42,057 bases of DNA, taken from Bacteroidaceae bacterium (GTDB lineage Bacteria; Bacteroidota; Bacteroidia; Bacteroidales; Bacteroidaceae). Under the pieces are notes generated by a model, which saw only the letters and a list, made by a program, of their open reading frames with translations, had not been told where the DNA came from and ran no database searches. Below, piece after piece: positions 1-8,005 of the stretch. The stretch is from the NCBI GenBank assembly GCA_024682035.1, contig JAIKZS010000139.1, positions 1 to 42,057 on the forward strand, read 5' to 3'. The translations under genes were made by a program, and so were the position numbers. Each line of letters opens with the position of its first letter. The first letter of the stretch is position 1.

Positions 1-2
1 CT

Positions 3-263
3 GGCGCGCAGTATATCGAGGATCCAATAACAAATGAAAGAATTCTTTCTATCTTACGAGGGCCTAACTCGATGCGTGATCATTTGAGTCCCCCCTTGTT
101 TATCATTGATGGCATTCCTTACGAGTCATGGGTAGAGGTCGACAATCTCCTATCTATGGATGATGTAGCAGAGCTTACTGTTGATCGTGATGGCAGTGGT
201 TATGGTGCACGTGGTGCCAATGGTGTGGTGATTATCCGTACAATGAAAGGTAGTGACAGGTGA
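3..263 (+). CDS. TonB plug-domain protein, 3' part only
   Basis: The reading frame is open from the left edge (first full codon at 3), so the gene starts outside the window. The visible 86 residues carry the second half of a TonB-dependent-receptor plug domain: a PLFIIDGIPY strand (plug proteins usually read PLYVVDGVP), then a DVAELTVDRD helix and the GARGANGVVIIRT ending. The protein stops directly after the plug, so no beta-barrel follows; full SusC-type receptors continue for about 700 more residues. It is a paralogue of the next gene (339-1020), and the similarity continues a few bases past both stop codons, which points to tandem duplication. The function of plug-only proteins is unknown. 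The domain call is safe; the role is not. Confidence 0.75.
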   Translation, partial: GAQYIEDPITNERILSILRGPNSMRDHLSPPLFIIDGIPYESWVEVDNLLSMDDVAELTVDRDGSGYGARGANGVVIIRTMKGSDR

Positions 264-299
264 ATTTACACTCTAATGTAGCTACTTTTGATTTTTTTT

Positions 300-307
300 T
301 ACTTTTG
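300..307 (+). promoter_or_regulatory. Candidate -7 box TACTTTTG
   Basis: TACTTTTG fits the Bacteroidetes -7 consensus TAnnTTTG and lies 31 bases before the ATG at 339. A second copy of the same octamer sits at 283-290. Neither has a clear TTTG -33 box at the usual 19-21 base distance, so the promoter call is moderate. Confidence 0.4.
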
Positions 308-338
308 CAAATACAATAACACTAAACACATTGTTACC

Positions 339-1020
339 ATGAAGAAGTTAGTTGCATTAGTTGGAATGATGGTCTTGCTGCTTGGACAAACCATGCAGGC
401 ACAAGACCTGACGGGAACCATTTTAAAGGATGGGAAACCACAAAAGAATGTAAGCGTTTGGCTTAAGATAGGACATTCGTCAGCCGTTACAGACAAGACG
501 GGGACGCTTTGTATTATCTAACGTTACGCCAGACGATACGTTGCAAATATCAGTGAATAGTAAGTATGATGCCAAAATTGTGGTGGGCGAGCTGAAAGAT
601 ATTACCATCAACTTGGGGAAAGAAACATTTACTGTGAGTGGTAATCTGGATGAAGTGACTGTGCCTTATTTCCCTGTGCCGCAGATGAAAAAAGGCTCTG
701 CTATTACCCATGATTACATAATGCGTAGTGGTATGAAGAGCGTTGCCGATGTAATCAGACGCTTTGTGCCCGGTGCTCAAGAGGTAATGTCAGATGGTGT
801 GAAAATCCTTTCTATCACAAGAGGAAGAAACTCCATGCGTGGTCCAGAGCCTCCGCTCTATGTGGTAGATGGTGTTCCTTACAATGTAGCAAATCCTAAT
901 GACGTTGTAGCAGTGGAGGATATTGCAGAACTTTCTGTTGATCGCGATGGTAGTGCATATGGTGCCCGTGGCGCCAATGGAGTGGTGATCATTCGTACAC
1001 TTAATGGTAGTGACAGATAA
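339..1020 (+). pseudogene. Secreted regulatory-domain plus TonB-plug protein, frameshifted
   Basis: The ATG at 339 opens a signal peptide (MKKLVALVGMMVLLLGQ, cut near QAQ) and the start of a carboxypeptidase-like regulatory domain, DLTGTILKDGKPQKNVSVWL, up to VTDKTG. The frame then hits TAA at 519-521. The expected continuation RFVLSNVTPDDTLQIS is in the next frame and runs to the stop at 1020, through a plug domain (PPLYVVDGVPY, GARGANGVVIIRT). Removing one G from the GGGG run at 500-503 joins both parts into a 226-residue protein with no other defect. The break is therefore a one-base insertion: a recent pseudogene, slippage in the run, or a sequencing error. No beta-barrel follows. It is a tandem paralogue of the gene ending at 263. 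Confidence 0.8.
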
Positions 1021-1057
1021 TTTCACACTCCAAATAATCAATGATGATAAATAGTAA

Positions 1058-1085
1058 GAGGGTGCCGAAGCACCCTCTTTTCGTT
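1058..1085. terminator. Terminator between convergent genes
   Basis: An 8-bp perfect stem GAGGGTGC/GCACCCTC closes a CGAA loop at 1066-1069 and is followed by TTTTCGTTTT on the plus strand. The minus-strand esterase stops at 1086, so the hairpin probably ends transcription from both sides. Confidence 0.85.
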
Positions 1086-2444
1086 TTACTCGATATCGAA
1101 CACATATGTGAAATCATTTTCGGGATTGTAAGGTTTCCAATTATTACTTGATGGAGCATTAGGATTGCCTGTCTTGGCAAAGTTAGTCCAGGCATCTGTC
1201 ATTTCATCAGCCAACCTATAGTCAGCTTTCGTAAATGGTCGCCAAGCACGATCAAGGGTGTGGAACATGAACCATAATTCGGATGAATGGAAAGAACCAG
1301 CATCATCACCAGGCAATGGACGGGCAAATATATACGTATATACAGGTTTGGATCCTTGTTTCTTACGCTCTGTAGCGAAACGCTGGATGCCTGCTCCCAT
1401 AGAGGGATTGTCGTTGGCGCAATAACCAATCATATACGGAATATCAGCGATGGAGCCATCTAAGGTAGAGGCTGTGAAGTTATTATTCAGAACAACTCCG
1501 TCGTAATGTGGGCGAAAACGCAGCTGGGCAGGTTTGTTGTTGAAAATCTTTAATAATTCGTCGGCACTGGCGGCACGCATCTTCTGCAAGTCAGTAAGAC
1601 CGTTTTCATCCATTAGCTGCTTGCATAAATCAGCAAACTCTTCTAATGGCTGCTCAGGCATTACTTGTTCGTCGATACCGCCAGCACTCTGGATGATAGC
1701 ATGACTGACGAGTTCCTTTGACAAAGGTGAACTCACTAGATTCTTAATGCTTGCAGCTCCGGCACTTTGTCCGAGAATAGTAATATTCGAGGGATCCCCA
1801 CCAAATTGTGAAATATTGTTCTTGATCCATTTAAGAGCAGCAATTTGGTCTTGAGTGCCATAGTTGCCTGATGAATGTTGAGCGTCCTCGGCAATCAATT
1901 CAGGGTGAGCTAAAAAACCAAAGATGCCTACACGGTAATTGATAGTCACTAAGATGACACCTCGTTTAGCCCAAGCATCACCATCCATAGTTATCTCATA
2001 GCCATATCCGTGGTCATAAGCTCCACCATGAATCCACATAGCAACAGGTAGTTTCTTCTCAGCTTGACCCACAGCATTTGATGGTGTCCAGATGTTCAGA
2101 TAGAGGCAGTCTTCGCTGAATTGAGGGTCGCCTTCAGCATAAAATTCTTTATAATAAAAATCCCCTGTGGCCTTACCACTGTTCTGCATGGCTGCAGCAC
2201 CCCAAGTGTCAGCTATTCTTACGCCGTCCCAAGCTTTAACGGGTTGTGGCGCTTTCCATCGTAAATCGCCAATAGGAGCAGCTGCATAAGGTACGCCTTT
2301 GAATACGGTAACGGAGGAGTCGTTTGAAGCTATACCTTGGATTTGTCCACCTTCGACACTTAATATAGGGTTATTTGCAGGTTGTTGACTAGTACAAGCT
2401 GATAATGCAATGATGCCAATAATACAAAAAAGATGTAATTTCAT
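1086..2444 (-). CDS. Type-B carboxylesterase lipoprotein
   Basis: This is a 452-residue alpha/beta-hydrolase of the carboxylesterase type-B (para-nitrobenzyl esterase) family, expected to hydrolyse carboxylic esters outside the cytoplasm. A lipoprotein signal ends at the lipobox LSAC (Cys17). Family landmarks follow in order: FKGVPYAAAPIGDLRW near 48-63, SEDCLYLNIW near 110-119, the oxyanion-hole HGGA at 139-142, and the nucleophile elbow GQSAGA with Ser227. The histidine candidate is His386 (SFHSSELWF). At the acid position the usual DEG motif reads NDNP (344-347), so the acid may be Asp345 rather than the usual Glu. The region between acid and histidine is shorter than in classical members. 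It is the last gene of a three-esterase group but is separated from the previous gene by 90 bases with two hairpins. The natural substrate is unknown. Confidence 0.88.
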   Translation of the reverse strand: MKLHLFCIIGIIALSACTSQQPANNPILSVEGGQIQGIASNDSSVTVFKGVPYAAAPIGDLRWKAPQPVKAWDGVRIADTWGAAAMQNSGKATGDFYYKEFYAEGDPQFSEDCLYLNIWTPSNAVGQAEKKLPVAMWIHGGAYDHGYGYEITMDGDAWAKRGVILVTINYRVGIFGFLAHPELIAEDAQHSSGNYGTQDQIAALKWIKNNISQFGGDPSNITILGQSAGAASIKNLVSSPLSKELVSHAIIQSAGGIDEQVMPEQPLEEFADLCKQLMDENGLTDLQKMRAASADELLKIFNNKPAQLRFRPHYDGVVLNNNFTASTLDGSIADIPYMIGYCANDNPSMGAGIQRFATERKKQGSKPVYTYIFARPLPGDDAGSFHSSELWFMFHTLDRAWRPFTKADYRLADEMTDAWTNFAKTGNPNAPSSNNWKPYNPENDFTYVFDIE

Positions 2445-2462
2445 GTTTTAAAATTCTACCAG

Positions 2463-2517
2463 AAAGGGGTTCCACCTTTCGGTTTCACCCCTTTTATTGT
2501 AAATGCCCTGAGGGGCA
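2463..2517 (-). other. Two hairpins in the esterase leader
   Basis: Read on the minus strand, the gap before the esterase ATG (2444) has two stem-loops. The first (2504-2517) is TGCCC/GGGCA with a four-base loop. The second (2463-2494) has an outer 8-bp stem AAAGGGGT/ACCCCTTT, a symmetric internal loop GAA/GGA, an inner ACC/GGT stem and a GAAA tetraloop. Neither is followed by a clean U-tract, although a short A/T-rich stretch lies between them. They could be an attenuator or weak terminator for the upstream esterase pair, or a structured 5' leader. Confidence 0.5.
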
Positions 2518-2534
2518 AAGATGTTAATAGTTAA

Positions 2535-3734
<1,200 letters not shown>

Positions 3735-3742
3735 TTAAATAA

Positions 3743-4861
3743 TTATTTGAATAATCTTGGTGCAAGATCACGTAGGTTGTGTCTCCACACATGCCAGCTA
3801 TGACCGCCGGGCATCTCGCTGAACTCATACTTAATGCCTGCTTCGTCGAACAGTTTAAGAGTTTCCTTGCAGTTGTTATAGGCAATATCTTCAGGTCCGC
3901 CTTGTGTAAAGACTAATTGTTTCACGTTTTTCATAATGCGCTCAGCATCTTTTTTCAGGTGTATGCGTTCAGCTTCATATTTATTCTTATCGCCAGGTGC
4001 GAAAGAAGAACTGAGCACCCATACATAGCTGAACATCTCTGGGTGATATAAAGCAGTTTCCATGGTCTCCATGCCACCCATAGAAAGACCTGCCATTGCA
4101 CGATGATCTTTGTCTGTTAGCACTCGATAATTGTCTTCCACGAATGGAATAATGCTTTGTATCATATCTTCAGCGAAAAGTGGCACTTCGCTATGTACAT
4201 TACCGTCTGGTGTATCAATGCTGCCATTAGGCATGACTACTACCATAGGAACCATCTTTCCTTCAGCCAAAAGATTGTCAAGAATGAAGCCTGCATGCCC
4301 TACACCTGGCCATGATGTATCATTGTCACCCCCACCATGTACTAGGTATAAAACTGGCAGCTTGTCTGCAGATTTTTCGTAACCAGCGGGAGTCCAAATA
4401 TGCATGCGTCGCATTTCCTTCAATGTCTTGGAGTAATACCAACGCTGAGCAACAGCTCCATGAGGAACATTCTTATTTGCGAAAAAAGCATCAGCTTCTG
4501 TAGCTACTACAGCCAATGCCCTTGCGTTTGCCACACCATCATCTTTAGCATCTTGTACAGTTATGCCATCTACAATGAAGTTATATCGATACACTCCATC
4601 TTTCACATTAGGAATGGTGGTTGACCATACTCCAACGTTATTCTTTGTTACTTTAGCCTGTTGTCCCCAAGGCACACATTCAGCACTAATTTGTACTTCC
4701 TTGGCATTAGGAGCATAAATGCTGAAAGTCACGTCACCTTTAGGTGATACTCTAACAGATTGAAGTGTGTCGTTAGGAGTTGGAGTCCGGCGGAATTGTG
4801 CCGATGCTGGCAATGCGGTTATCAAAACCAATGCCATCATTAATAAATAGGTAAATTTCAT
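3743..4861 (-). CDS. Secreted CE1-type esterase, paralogue
   Basis: The 372-residue protein has the same layout as its downstream neighbour: signal peptide (ALPASAQ, about 1-22), E-set domain (VTFSIYAPNAKEVQI to YRYNFIVDG, about 44-99) and CE1-type hydrolase domain. The catalytic candidates are Ser260 in GLSMGG, Asp325 in GGPEDIAYN and His354 in GGHSWHVWR. LYLVHGGGDNDTSW is the oxyanion-hole segment. The two paralogues differ clearly in the loop between the oxyanion and nucleophile segments; this one lacks the [10 protein letters not shown] stretch. That suggests different substrates. It is the first gene of the esterase group and has a -7-like box TACATTTG upstream (4890-4897). Confidence 0.88.
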   Translation of the reverse strand: MKFTYLLMMALVLITALPASAQFRRTPTPNDTLQSVRVSPKGDVTFSIYAPNAKEVQISAECVPWGQQAKVTKNNVGVWSTTIPNVKDGVYRYNFIVDGITVQDAKDDGVANARALAVVATEADAFFANKNVPHGAVAQRWYYSKTLKEMRRMHIWTPAGYEKSADKLPVLYLVHGGGDNDTSWPGVGHAGFILDNLLAEGKMVPMVVVMPNGSIDTPDGNVHSEVPLFAEDMIQSIIPFVEDNYRVLTDKDHRAMAGLSMGGMETMETALYHPEMFSYVWVLSSSFAPGDKNKYEAERIHLKKDAERIMKNVKQLVFTQGGPEDIAYNNCKETLKLFDEAGIKYEFSEMPGGHSWHVWRHNLRDLAPRLFK

Positions 4862-4889
4862 GTTTTTTAATTGGTTTAATTATAATTTG

Positions 4890-4897
4890 CAAATGTA
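4890..4897 (-). promoter_or_regulatory. Candidate -7 box for the esterase group
   Basis: On the minus strand TACATTTG matches TAnnTTTG, 28 bases before the ATG at 4861. No TTTG box is seen at the correct upstream distance. Confidence 0.45.
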
Positions 4898-4936
4898 TAG
4901 ATTTGCTTTCAATTGTGAAAACATTTAGCTCAAAAA

Positions 4937-5536
4937 TTAAAAATCAAATGAAAGTTGTCCATCTCCCAGCAGATTATAACTCATGCGGTGAAAGGGCGTA
5001 GGCCCTAACTGTTTGATAGCTTCACGATGAGCCTTGGTGGGGTAGCCTTTATTGTGGCTCCATCCATAATTTGGATATTGAACATCCAATTCGTTCATAT
5101 AATCATCACGGTACGTTTTAGCCAGAATAGAGGCAGCAGCAATGCTTAGATATTTTCCATCACCTTTGACAATAGTTTGATAGGGTATGTTTTCGTATGA
5201 TTTAAAACGGTTCCCATCTACAATGATATGTGTAGGTTGAGGGGTAAGTTGCTTAAGTGCACGGTGCATGGCCAGTATCGATGCGTTTAAAATATTTATT
5301 TTATCGATTTCCTCAGGAGTAACAATTCCTATAGCCCAAGCCAGCGCATCGTGCTCAATGATGGGCCTTAGCAAATATCGTTGATGTTCGGTTAGTTGTT
5401 TCGAGTCATTCAATAATTCGTTCTTATAATCAAGTGGTAATATAACAGCAGCCGCATATACAGAGCCTGCTAAGCATCCTCTACCAGCTTCATCGCATCC
5501 TGCTTCAATTGTTTTTTTGTAATATGGTAATAACAT
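4937..5536 (-). CDS. rnhB: Ribonuclease HII
   Basis: Ribonuclease HII cuts the RNA strand of RNA-DNA hybrids and starts removal of single ribonucleotides from DNA in the cytoplasm. The 199-residue length is usual. The four acidic catalytic residues are visible: Asp15 and Glu16 in CDEAGRG, Asp107 in IVDGN and Asp126 in [20 protein letters not shown] follows, as in the family. The ending GDGQLSFDF resembles the short C-terminal motif seen in many RNase HII proteins. It has its own consensus promoter (5579-5609) and is separated from the esterases by 75 bases. Confidence 0.96.
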   Translation of the reverse strand: MLLPYYKKTIEAGCDEAGRGCLAGSVYAAAVILPLDYKNELLNDSKQLTEHQRYLLRPIIEHDALAWAIGIVTPEEIDKINILNASILAMHRALKQLTPQPTHIIVDGNRFKSYENIPYQTIVKGDGKYLSIAAASILAKTYRDDYMNELDVQYPNYGWSHNKGYPTKAHREAIKQLGPTPFHRMSYNLLGDGQLSFDF

Positions 5537-5578
5537 CTGGATTTGTATGTAATAGTGCGTTGATGATTAAATTTTGTC

Positions 5579-5609
5579 CAAAATTAGAGAAATCTTACTA
5601 AAATTCAAA
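5579..5609 (-). promoter_or_regulatory. Promoter of rnhB
   Basis: On the minus strand a TTTG box (5606-5609) is followed after exactly 19 bases by TAATTTTG (5579-5586), matching the Bacteroidetes housekeeping promoter. Transcription should start about 35 bases before the ATG. Confidence 0.7.
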
Positions 5610-5640
5610 AAATCATTACTGCGTTTTTATGCTTAGAAAC

Positions 5641-5671
5641 TTTGTGATTTAGAAAAATTGTAGTAACTTTG
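5641..5671 (+). promoter_or_regulatory. Promoter of first TIM-barrel gene
   Basis: TTTG (5641-5644), 19-base spacer, TAACTTTG (5664-5671). The -7 box covers the upstream TTG codon at 5669, which rules that codon out as a start and favours the ATG at 5714. Confidence 0.75.
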
Positions 5672-5713
5672 ACCCCAAATGGTGATTATTTAAAACTTTT
5701 TTTTTATAAATTT

Positions 5714-6745
5714 ATGACAAACAGAAGAGAATTTCTGAAGAGTGCGTCTTTTATGACGCTGGGTGCTTTGGCTGCTTCTAAGATGAGTGCAGCTAATGGC
5801 ATGAATGGTGTTGACGGCGTTACAGCTGCTACAGCACAGGCTCCTAAGGCTGGTACCAATCTTGGTTTCCAGGCTTACTCTCTCGGAGGTGAATTGCTGA
5901 ATAATCCAGCAGATGCACTGAAGAAGATGAAGAGTTTTGGTTACGACCAAGTTGAGCTGGCTTTCTACGGCTTTGATGACAAGGCTGGTCATGGTCAGTT
6001 CTCAAGCTGGGGTGGTGGCAGCAAGCCTACCTCTGCAGCTGATTTCAAGAAAATGGCTGATGATGCTGGTATAAAGATTATCAGCTCACACATGACTCCG
6101 ACTCTTGAACGTGGTGCTAAGTACGACAAGTCTACAGAGACCAAGATCCTGGATTTCTGGAAGAAGATTATTCCAGATCACAAGATGTTTGGTGTTGACT
6201 ACATCGTTCAGCCAAGTCTGCCTACAATCAACAACCTTGAGGATGCACAGGCTGTTGCTGACATCTTTAATAAGGTAGGTGAATTGCTGCGTCAGAGTGG
6301 CATTAAGTTTGGTTATCACAACCACAGCAACGAGTTCAACAAGGTGGTTCCCGGTGCTGAGGCTGTAACTCCTTACTATCAGCGTGCTTTCCGTCGTCCT
6401 GGTGATACTTCTCCAGAACCTAAGACAATTGAGGAAGTTTTCATTGAGGGTACTGAAAAGCAGAATGTGCTGTTTGAGCTCGACTGCTATTGGACTGTAA
6501 TGGGCCAGCAGGATCCTATTGTTTGGATTAACAAATATAAGGATCGTATCCAGCTCCTGCATATTAAGGACTTCATTGTTATCGGTGCTTCTGGTGCTAT
6601 GAACTTTGAGAATATCTTTAGTAATTTCTATGCAAACGGTCATCGTAACTGGTTCGTAGAAATTGAGGATATTAATAGTGGCAAGCAGCTTGAACGTGCT
6701 GAAGCAAGTGCAAAGTACTTAAAGAGTAAGGGCTTTGTAAAATAA
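5714..6745 (+). CDS. Tat-exported sugar isomerase/epimerase-like TIM barrel, copy 1
   Basis: The 343-residue protein belongs to the xylose-isomerase-like TIM-barrel (AP endonuclease 2) superfamily, annotated as sugar phosphate isomerase/epimerase. The N-terminus NRREFLKSASFMTLGALA is a twin-arginine type signal. Unlike its two neighbours it has no lipobox cysteine, so it is probably released into the periplasm. Likely metal or active-site residues are Glu81 (VELAFYG), His126 (SSHMTP), His202 and His204 (GYHNHSNEF), Asp257 (FELDCYW), His283 (LHIKDF) and Glu316/Glu318 (VEIED). YWTVMGQQDP is shared by all three copies. The start at 5714 fits the promoter at 5641-5671. The substrate is unknown. 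An extracytoplasmic enzyme is unlikely to act on a sugar phosphate, so a keto-sugar or glycoside substrate is possible; this is inference. Confidence 0.87.
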   Translation: MTNRREFLKSASFMTLGALAASKMSAANGMNGVDGVTAATAQAPKAGTNLGFQAYSLGGELLNNPADALKKMKSFGYDQVELAFYGFDDKAGHGQFSSWGGGSKPTSAADFKKMADDAGIKIISSHMTPTLERGAKYDKSTETKILDFWKKIIPDHKMFGVDYIVQPSLPTINNLEDAQAVADIFNKVGELLRQSGIKFGYHNHSNEFNKVVPGAEAVTPYYQRAFRRPGDTSPEPKTIEEVFIEGTEKQNVLFELDCYWTVMGQQDPIVWINKYKDRIQLLHIKDFIVIGASGAMNFENIFSNFYANGHRNWFVEIEDINSGKQLERAEASAKYLKSKGFVK

Positions 6746-6776
6746 AAAGAAAAACTTTGGGTTAAAATTTTATAGA

Positions 6777-6812
6777 TTAGAGCTGGCTGTGAAGCCGGCT
6801 CTAATTTTTTTC
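6777..6812 (+). terminator. Terminator after copy 1
   Basis: TTAGAGCTGGCT pairs with AGCCGGCTCTAA across a GTGA loop, with one G-U pair in a 12-bp stem, and is followed by a run of seven T. This is a strong intrinsic terminator, so copy 2 needs its own promoter. Confidence 0.9.
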
Positions 6813-6886
6813 TCTTTTTCTCTAGGAAAAATAGATATTTTAGAAAAATTAAATGGCTAAATTGTTAATATCTCAATTTAAAATCA

Positions 6887-6894
6887 TAACTTTA
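6887..6894 (+). promoter_or_regulatory. Weak -7-like box for copy 2
   Basis: TAACTTTA is one base off the TAnnTTTG consensus and lies 29 bases before the ATG at 6924. A poor -33 box, ATTG at 6861-6864, is 22 bases upstream. A promoter is expected here because copy 1 ends in a strong terminator. Confidence 0.4.
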
Positions 6895-6923
6895 CAGCCA
6901 AATACACTAAATTTTATAAAATT

Positions 6924-7928
6924 ATGGTTAATAGAAGAGATTTTCTGAAGAGCGCTTCAATGTTATCATTAGGTGCTTTGGCTGCTTGTAACTCAAAGCA
7001 AGGTGCTGCAGCTGGAGGTGCTGTTGAGCAGAATTCAACAGACAAGTATTTTGGTTTACAAATTTACACTTTAGGCAACGAGTTGTATGCTGGTAACTTG
7101 GCAGACAACTTCAAGAAACTGAAAAGTTTTGGTTTCAAGTATCTGGAACTGGCTGGTTACGATGTTAACACAAATAAAGTAGGTGGTGTTGATTTCTCAG
7201 AGTTCAAGAAGATGGCCAATGATGCAGGTTTGGAGATTCCTAGCTCACACGTGAATGCTCCTGGACTGTTCTCAGGCGTTGCTGGACGCGAGAGCCGTGA
7301 CGGTAGCGATGGTCAGTTCAACCGTTCTATGATTGATAAGGTTGCTGAATCATTCAAGAAAGTTGCTGAGGATCACGCTGCTCAAGGTATTGAATATGTT
7401 GTTCACCCAATGATGGCTTATCTAAACACAGAGGATGATGTGAAGGCTTTCGCAGAAATGTTGAACAAGAGTGGTGAGATTTTCAAGGCTGCTGGCATCA
7501 AGTTCGGTTACCATCACCACAATATGGAGTTTGCTCGTATGCTTAAGGATGTAGCTGGTTTCCGCCTGCCTACAGTTCTGACTCCGCTGACTCCAGCTGA
7601 TGGTCCTATGATTATGGATCTGTTGATGGATAACACCGATCCTGCAAATGTTTGCTACGAAATGGATACTTATTGGACCGTAATGGGCCAGCAGGATCCT
7701 GTGGTTTGGTTGCAGAAACGCGCTGATCGCATCAAGTTGATGCACGTGAAGGATTTCGTGGTACTGGGTGACTCTGGCGCTATGAACTTCAAGAACATCT
7801 TCGAGCAGTTCTATAAGAATGGTAACAAGTATCTGTTCTGCGAAATCGAGGATATTGATAGTGGTAAGCAGATGGCTCGCGTTGAACAATCAATGAAGTT
7901 TATCACAGCTCAGCCTTGGGTAAAATAA
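6924..7928 (+). CDS. Tat-type lipoprotein TIM-barrel isomerase/epimerase-like, copy 2
   Basis: The 334-residue paralogue of copy 1 starts with a twin-arginine motif NRRDFLKSASMLSLGALAAC. The last five residues form a lipobox (ALAAC, Cys22), so a Tat-exported, membrane-anchored lipoprotein is predicted. Barrel motifs are conserved: YLELAGYD, SSHVNAPG, YHHHNMEF, YEMDTYWTVMGQQDP, LMHVKDF and FCEIEDIDSGKQ. The protein has a copy-specific insert around LFSGVAGRESRDGSDG, near the active-site side after strand 3. Glu replaces Asp in some loops, but all metal-type residues are kept, so it should be active. It lies between two hairpins and is not obviously co-transcribed with copy 1. Substrate unknown. 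Confidence 0.87.
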   Translation: MVNRRDFLKSASMLSLGALAACNSKQGAAAGGAVEQNSTDKYFGLQIYTLGNELYAGNLADNFKKLKSFGFKYLELAGYDVNTNKVGGVDFSEFKKMANDAGLEIPSSHVNAPGLFSGVAGRESRDGSDGQFNRSMIDKVAESFKKVAEDHAAQGIEYVVHPMMAYLNTEDDVKAFAEMLNKSGEIFKAAGIKFGYHHHNMEFARMLKDVAGFRLPTVLTPLTPADGPMIMDLLMDNTDPANVCYEMDTYWTVMGQQDPVVWLQKRADRIKLMHVKDFVVLGDSGAMNFKNIFEQFYKNGNKYLFCEIEDIDSGKQMARVEQSMKFITAQPWVK

Positions 7929-7944
7929 ATAATAATAAACTATG

Positions 7945-7973
7945 AAGGCATTGCCCCTTTGGAGCTTTGCCTT
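7945..7973 (+). terminator. Imperfect hairpin between copies 2 and 3
   Basis: The outer stem AAGGCA/TGCCTT and the inner stem GCCCC/GGAGC (one mismatch) are separated by TT/TT and close a TTT loop. The following bases (TTACATTTT) are only partly T-rich. It may be a weak terminator or an mRNA-processing hairpin that lets copies 2 and 3 share a transcript; the gap to the next start is 77 bases. Confidence 0.55.
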
Positions 7974-8005
7974 TACATTTTGGTATCATAAATAATTAAA
8001 GAGAA

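Noticed and set aside
5669..5713. Upstream TTG start for TIM-barrel copy 1
   Set aside because: The codon lies inside the -7 promoter box, and the twin-arginine signal starts at 5714.
6086..6643. Long antisense reading frame opposite TIM-barrel copy 1
   Set aside because: It mirrors codon bias of the plus-strand gene, has no family features and no promoter; similar shadows occur opposite copy 2, gpmI and recO.
7945..7973. Strong terminator between TIM-barrel copies 2 and 3
   Set aside because: The stem is interrupted and the T-run is poor, so it was kept only as a weak hairpin.
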